NCBI GenBank assembly: GCA_021296165.1
Contig: JAGWAW010000054.1
Span: 1-8,131, forward strand
Source: Nitrosopumilaceae archaeon
GTDB taxonomy: Archaea; Thermoproteota; Nitrososphaeria; Nitrososphaerales; Nitrosopumilaceae
Length of the DNA stretch: 8,131 nt
Direction: 5' to 3'
Shown here: piece after piece, positions 5,898-8,131 of the stretch
Layout of the letters: each line of letters opens with the position of its first letter
How positions within the stretch are numbered: position 1 is the stretch's first letter
Made by a program: the position numbers and the translations under genes
The notes under the pieces: model-generated
Told to the model about the DNA's origin: nothing
Seen by the model: the letters and a program-made list of their open reading frames with translations, nothing else
The model's database searches: none

Positions 5898-6848
5898 ATG
5901 GCGCTGCTCTCGATACGGGACCTCTCTATACAGTACGACTCGATGGCAGGGCCCGTCTATGCGGTAAATCGCGTCAGCCTGGACATGGAGGACGGCGAGA
6001 CTGTGGGCATAGTGGGGGAGAGCGCCTGCGGCAAGAGCACCCTGGGCTTGGGCATAATGCGCACCCTTTCAGGGGGGCGCATAACGGGCGGCTCGATAAC
6101 CTTTGACGGCCACAGATATGATACTATATCCGACCGGGAGTTCGACCAAAAGTATCGCTGGAAGCTCATATCCATGATATTCCAGGGGGCCATGAGCTCG
6201 CTGGACCCGGTGTATACGGTCAGGCAGCAGTTTGCCGAGGTGCTGGGCCAGCACGGGGGGGATCCGTCGGTCATATCCGGGGCCATCTCCTCGGTGAACC
6301 TGGACGAGTCGGTGCTGCGCCGGTACCCGCACGAGCTGAGCGGGGGCATGAAGCAGAGGGTGATGATAGCCATGGCCCTGCTGCTCCGACCAAAGCTGGT
6401 CATCGCCGACGAGCCCACCACCGCCCTGGACGTACTGATACAGGCGCGCATAATTAACATGCTCAAGCGGCTCAAGGGGTCTGGAATGTCGTTTCTTTTC
6501 ATAACGCACGACCTGGCGCTGCTCTCGGAGATGGCCGACCGGGTGGGGATAATGTATGGGGGGCAGCTGGTCGAGTTCGGCACCGCCGAGCAGATATACG
6601 GCGACCCGCAGCACCCGTACACGCAGGGCCTGCTGGAGTCCATACCCAGGATGCGCGGGTCCCGGCCCAAGTACATCCGGGGGACGCCGCCGGGCCTGCT
6701 GGCGCCCCCCTCCGGATGCAGGTTCGCCGACCGGTGCCCGCGCGTGATGGACGTCTGCGGGCAGGACCCGCCCGATATCGGGGGGGCGGGCAGCATGGTA
6801 AAGTGCTGGCTGTATGAGGACCCGCCCGGATCAGGCCCGGAACGCTAG
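5898..6848 (+). CDS. Opp/Dpp-family ABC transporter ATP-binding protein (DppD/OppD-like)
   Basis: This 316-residue cytoplasmic ATPase would power uptake through an oligopeptide, dipeptide or nickel-type ABC importer. Motifs in order: Walker A GESACGKST (40-48; Ala where Gly is usual), Q-loop MIFQGAMSSLDP (93-104, Q96), signature LSGGMKQ (147-153), Walker B LVIADEP with D-loop TALD (167-178), and switch histidine ITHD (H204). The C-terminal oligopeptide domain has QHPYTQGLLESIP (238-250) and four cysteines (C274, C280, C287, C303), an arrangement that in some OppD proteins holds an iron-sulfur cluster. It follows cbtA by 30 nt, so may be cotranscribed. No permease, binding protein or second ATPase is in the window. 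Nickel or cobalt is a possible substrate given the neighbours, but the sequence alone fits peptide transporters equally well. Confidence 0.9.
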   Translation: MALLSIRDLSIQYDSMAGPVYAVNRVSLDMEDGETVGIVGESACGKSTLGLGIMRTLSGGRITGGSITFDGHRYDTISDREFDQKYRWKLISMIFQGAMSSLDPVYTVRQQFAEVLGQHGGDPSVISGAISSVNLDESVLRRYPHELSGGMKQRVMIAMALLLRPKLVIADEPTTALDVLIQARIINMLKRLKGSGMSFLFITHDLALLSEMADRVGIMYGGQLVEFGTAEQIYGDPQHPYTQGLLESIPRMRGSRPKYIRGTPPGLLAPPSGCRFADRCPRVMDVCGQDPPDIGGAGSMVKCWLYEDPPGSGPER

Positions 6849-7228
6849 GGTCCACTCGAGTACTTGCGGGCTATGGGAAGGCATAGGTCGATGACGCGCA
6901 GAACCTTGGACCTGACCGCCGTGTTGTCTATGGAGACCCAGATGTGCATCTTGTCTATGCTAAAGTAGATGATCTGCACTCCCTCGCGCTCCTCCCATAC
7001 GAACTTTACCTTGCCGAGGCTCTTGTCGAAGAACGCCTCCAGGCCGGTCTTTATCGCTATGTGGGAGAACTGGTAGTGGCTGCTCTTTGAGTCCAGCAGT
7101 GGATCCAGGTCGCCGCGGCGGGCGTACGCCATCAGGTCCCCGGTCTCGCCTATGATTCCAACGAACCGTATGGATTTGCTGAACCCGATTATGGTGTCAC
7201 ATATTTTGGTGCACTCTTCCCGGTTCAT
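6845..7228 (-). CDS. Small roadblock/DUF6659-like protein of unknown function
   Basis: The 127-residue protein begins MNREECTKICDTIIGFSKSI and alternates short helices with beta strands: RFVGIIGETGDLMAYARRGD, then a helix containing SHYQFSHIAIKTGLEAFF, then VKFVWEEREGVQIIYFSIDK and MHIWVSIDN, then a C-terminal helix. This order (helix, paired strands around a 'gets asked about itself' loop GIIGETGDL, helix, strands) resembles the small roadblock/longin-like proteins, listed as DUF6659, that are numerous in thaumarchaea. That match is from memory of the pattern and is moderate. No signal peptide, membrane segment or catalytic motif is visible. The gene is monocistronic, with a TATA-like box 29 nt before ATG 7228, and its TAG stop overlaps the stop of the convergent ABC ATPase gene. 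A signalling or scaffold role would be inference only. Confidence 0.75.
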   Translation of the reverse strand: MNREECTKICDTIIGFSKSIRFVGIIGETGDLMAYARRGDLDPLLDSKSSHYQFSHIAIKTGLEAFFDKSLGKVKFVWEEREGVQIIYFSIDKMHIWVSIDNTAVRSKVLRVIDLCLPIARKYSSGP

Positions 7229-7251
7229 GTTGGCTGTCGGGGCGGGTGTAG

Positions 7252-7260
7252 TACTTTAAT
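7252..7260 (-). promoter_or_regulatory. TATA-like promoter box of the small roadblock-like gene
   Basis: The minus strand reads ATTAAAGTA, centred about 28-29 nt before ATG 7228. This is the same spacing as at lysW and cbtB and predicts a leaderless transcript. Confidence 0.5.
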
Positions 7261-7392
7261 CGTTCGCATGTGGCGGGGTTGTCCACGCTCTCCGTGCCAT
7301 CTCACGCTGTAATCGACGCGAAAATCACCTCAAAAGGTAAAAGCAGTCTAGGTTAGTTGGTACGTTCCAGCGGCAGGGGGGCCGGTTATGCC

Positions 7393-7413
7393 CCCGGCCG
7401 TGCCGCGGCCGGG
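7393..7413. repeat. 7-bp perfect stem hairpin
   Basis: CCCGGCC (7393-7399) and GGCCGGG (7407-7413) pair perfectly around the loop GTGCCGC. It lies upstream of the transposase gene, with no T-run after it. It could be part of an insertion-element end or a structure that limits read-through into the transposase, but no direct support is seen. Confidence 0.4.
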
Positions 7414-7446
7414 CGTGTCTCGGCTGTCGGCCATGCCGCGGAAAGG

Positions 7447-7452
7447 TATTTT
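7447..7452 (+). promoter_or_regulatory. Possible TATA box of the transposase gene
   Basis: GGTATTTTGAT sits with its TATTTT about 27 nt before ATG 7477, matching the spacing of the other promoters in the window. A second A/T-rich stretch, TTTATAGTA (7463-7471), would instead place the start near 7490, past that ATG and favouring translation from 7579. Confidence 0.35.
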
Positions 7453-7476
7453 GATCCTGATCTTTATAGTACAGCA

Positions 7477-8131
7477 ATGAAACCCGACAATAAAAAGAGA
7501 CGAAGCAAGAAACGCAGACCCGACGGCCACTGCGGCGAGTGGGAGCGAGGGCAGATAGTCAAGGCCAAGGAACTCTAGATGAACATCAAGAGGATCCGAA
7601 AGCGGACAGACAAATACGTGAAGACTCACCCGCAGTACGGGCATCTCAAGGCGGCGCTGCTGCTCGGCATCATGATGGAATGGTACGGCTTCTCACTCCG
7701 GGGGATGATAGCGGAGCTGCACTACAGGGGCGGCTCGCGCAAGGCTGCCGGCCTCAGGCACGTCCCCGTCAAAGTCATGGCTCCACAAATGGCTTGGAAG
7801 GATGCCCAAGGACATGCTCGGGCTGGTTCTGTTCACCGCGGGCAAGGCAGCCTACGGATCCTTCTCGGTAGACTCGACGCACCACCGGTTCAACAGGTAT
7901 GCCCTGGTTGACGACCCCCGCAAGGAGAAGAGGGCAAACGCGAAGAAGGGCCGGAGGGCCGAGAAGGACGACGCCCCCAAGGAGAAAAAATGGGTGGCCG
8001 ACACGTGCAAGCACCATGCCCTGATCTCCCCGGACGGCCTGATACTGGCCTGGATGGTGACCGACGGGAACACCGCCGACTCCCCCATGTTTGAAAAGCT
8101 CTGTGCCAAGATACCGGAGGGAAGCGGCCCC
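7477..8131 (+). pseudogene. DDE transposase gene, interrupted by an in-frame TAG and a frameshift (3' end outside window)
   Basis: Three pieces make one transposase-like protein. ATG 7477 starts MKPDNKKRRSKKRR and reads to TAG 7576-7578. In the same frame, immediately after, ATG 7579 starts MNIKRIRKRTDKYVKTHPQY and continues through a helical DNA-binding region (LLLGIMMEWYGFSLRGMIAE) to LRHVP near 7767. There the coding signal moves one frame: SKSWLHKWLGRMPKDMLG, then FSVDSTHHRFNRY and WMVTDGNTADSPMFEKL to the window end. Removing one C from the run 7764-7767 restores HVP-SKSW. D at 7871-7873 (VDST) and D at 8078-8080 (TADS) fit the first two acidic residues of an IS4/IS5-type DDE catalytic centre; the final Glu would lie beyond the window. 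The exact IS family is not assigned. Start could be 7477 or 7579. Confidence 0.75.

Larger units (their letters stand above)
7229..7476. other. Non-coding region before the transposase gene
   Basis: No convincing gene is seen in these 248 bases. The plus-strand frame entering from 7357 is Gly/Arg/Ala-rich and looks like chance. The region holds the promoter of the minus-strand gene at 7252-7260, a small symmetric element ACCT-CAAA-AGGT near 7327-7338, a strong hairpin at 7393-7413, and a possible TATA box at 7447-7452. The left end of the insertion element is probably in here, but it cannot be placed without the right end. Confidence 0.4.

Noticed and set aside
5957..6796. Minus-strand open frame of 279 codons
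   Set aside because: It is antisense to the ABC ATPase with all its motifs; nothing in it resembles a protein family.
1..8131. tRNA, rRNA or CRISPR array
   Set aside because: No tRNA-like T-arm with matching acceptor stems, no rRNA-like stretch and no regularly spaced direct repeats were found by eye on either strand.

Overview
This window looks like part of the chromosome of a GC-rich ammonia-oxidising thaumarchaeon, most likely Cenarchaeum symbiosum or a close relative. The support is threefold: an archaeal LysW/LysX/LysK lysine pathway, an archaeal-type diphthine synthase and nucleotidyltransferase, and TATA-like promoters lying 25-29 nt before start codons. Heavy use of ATA, AGG and GGG codons in GC-rich DNA also fits. 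The organism name is inference; no search was run.

Layout. Positions 1-234 carry the 3' end of an unrecognised plus-strand gene. Positions 415-886 (minus) hold an unrecognised reading frame that appears broken by one extra base near 729-730; a perfect 14-bp inverted repeat lies at 342-355 and 883-896. Positions 933-4727 form a tight minus-strand operon read as lysW, lysX, lysK, dphB, and a RibL-like nucleotidyltransferase. The first four genes are chained by stop/start overlaps (GTGA, ATGA, TAATG); the last follows after 27 nt with its own Shine-Dalgarno. The 186-bp gap 4728-4913 holds two divergent promoters, for lysW and for the plus-strand unit cbtB, cbtA (predicted cobalt transporter) and an Opp/Dpp-type ABC ATPase (4914-6848). 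That ATPase gene ends convergently, sharing a CTAG, with a minus-strand small protein (6845-7228) that resembles an archaeal roadblock/DUF6659-like family. Positions 7229-7476 are non-coding. From 7477 to the window end lies the 5' part of a DDE transposase gene, damaged by an in-frame TAG and a one-base frameshift.

How the genes work together. LysW carries the growing lysine (and probably arginine) precursor, LysX attaches the substrate to it, and LysK releases the finished amino acid. The other carrier enzymes (LysZ, LysY, LysJ) are not here. DphB modifies elongation factor 2 and the RibL-like protein probably makes FAD, so the operon mixes amino-acid, translation and cofactor functions. 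CbtBA probably imports cobalt for cobalamin synthesis; the adjacent ABC ATPase lacks its permeases and binding protein in this window.

Most notable points: LysW ends in EDWGQ rather than the usual EDWGE, so the side-chain carboxyl that LysX uses appears to be an amide; DphB carries a C-terminal extension resembling DUF357; and two genes show apparent single-base frameshifts.
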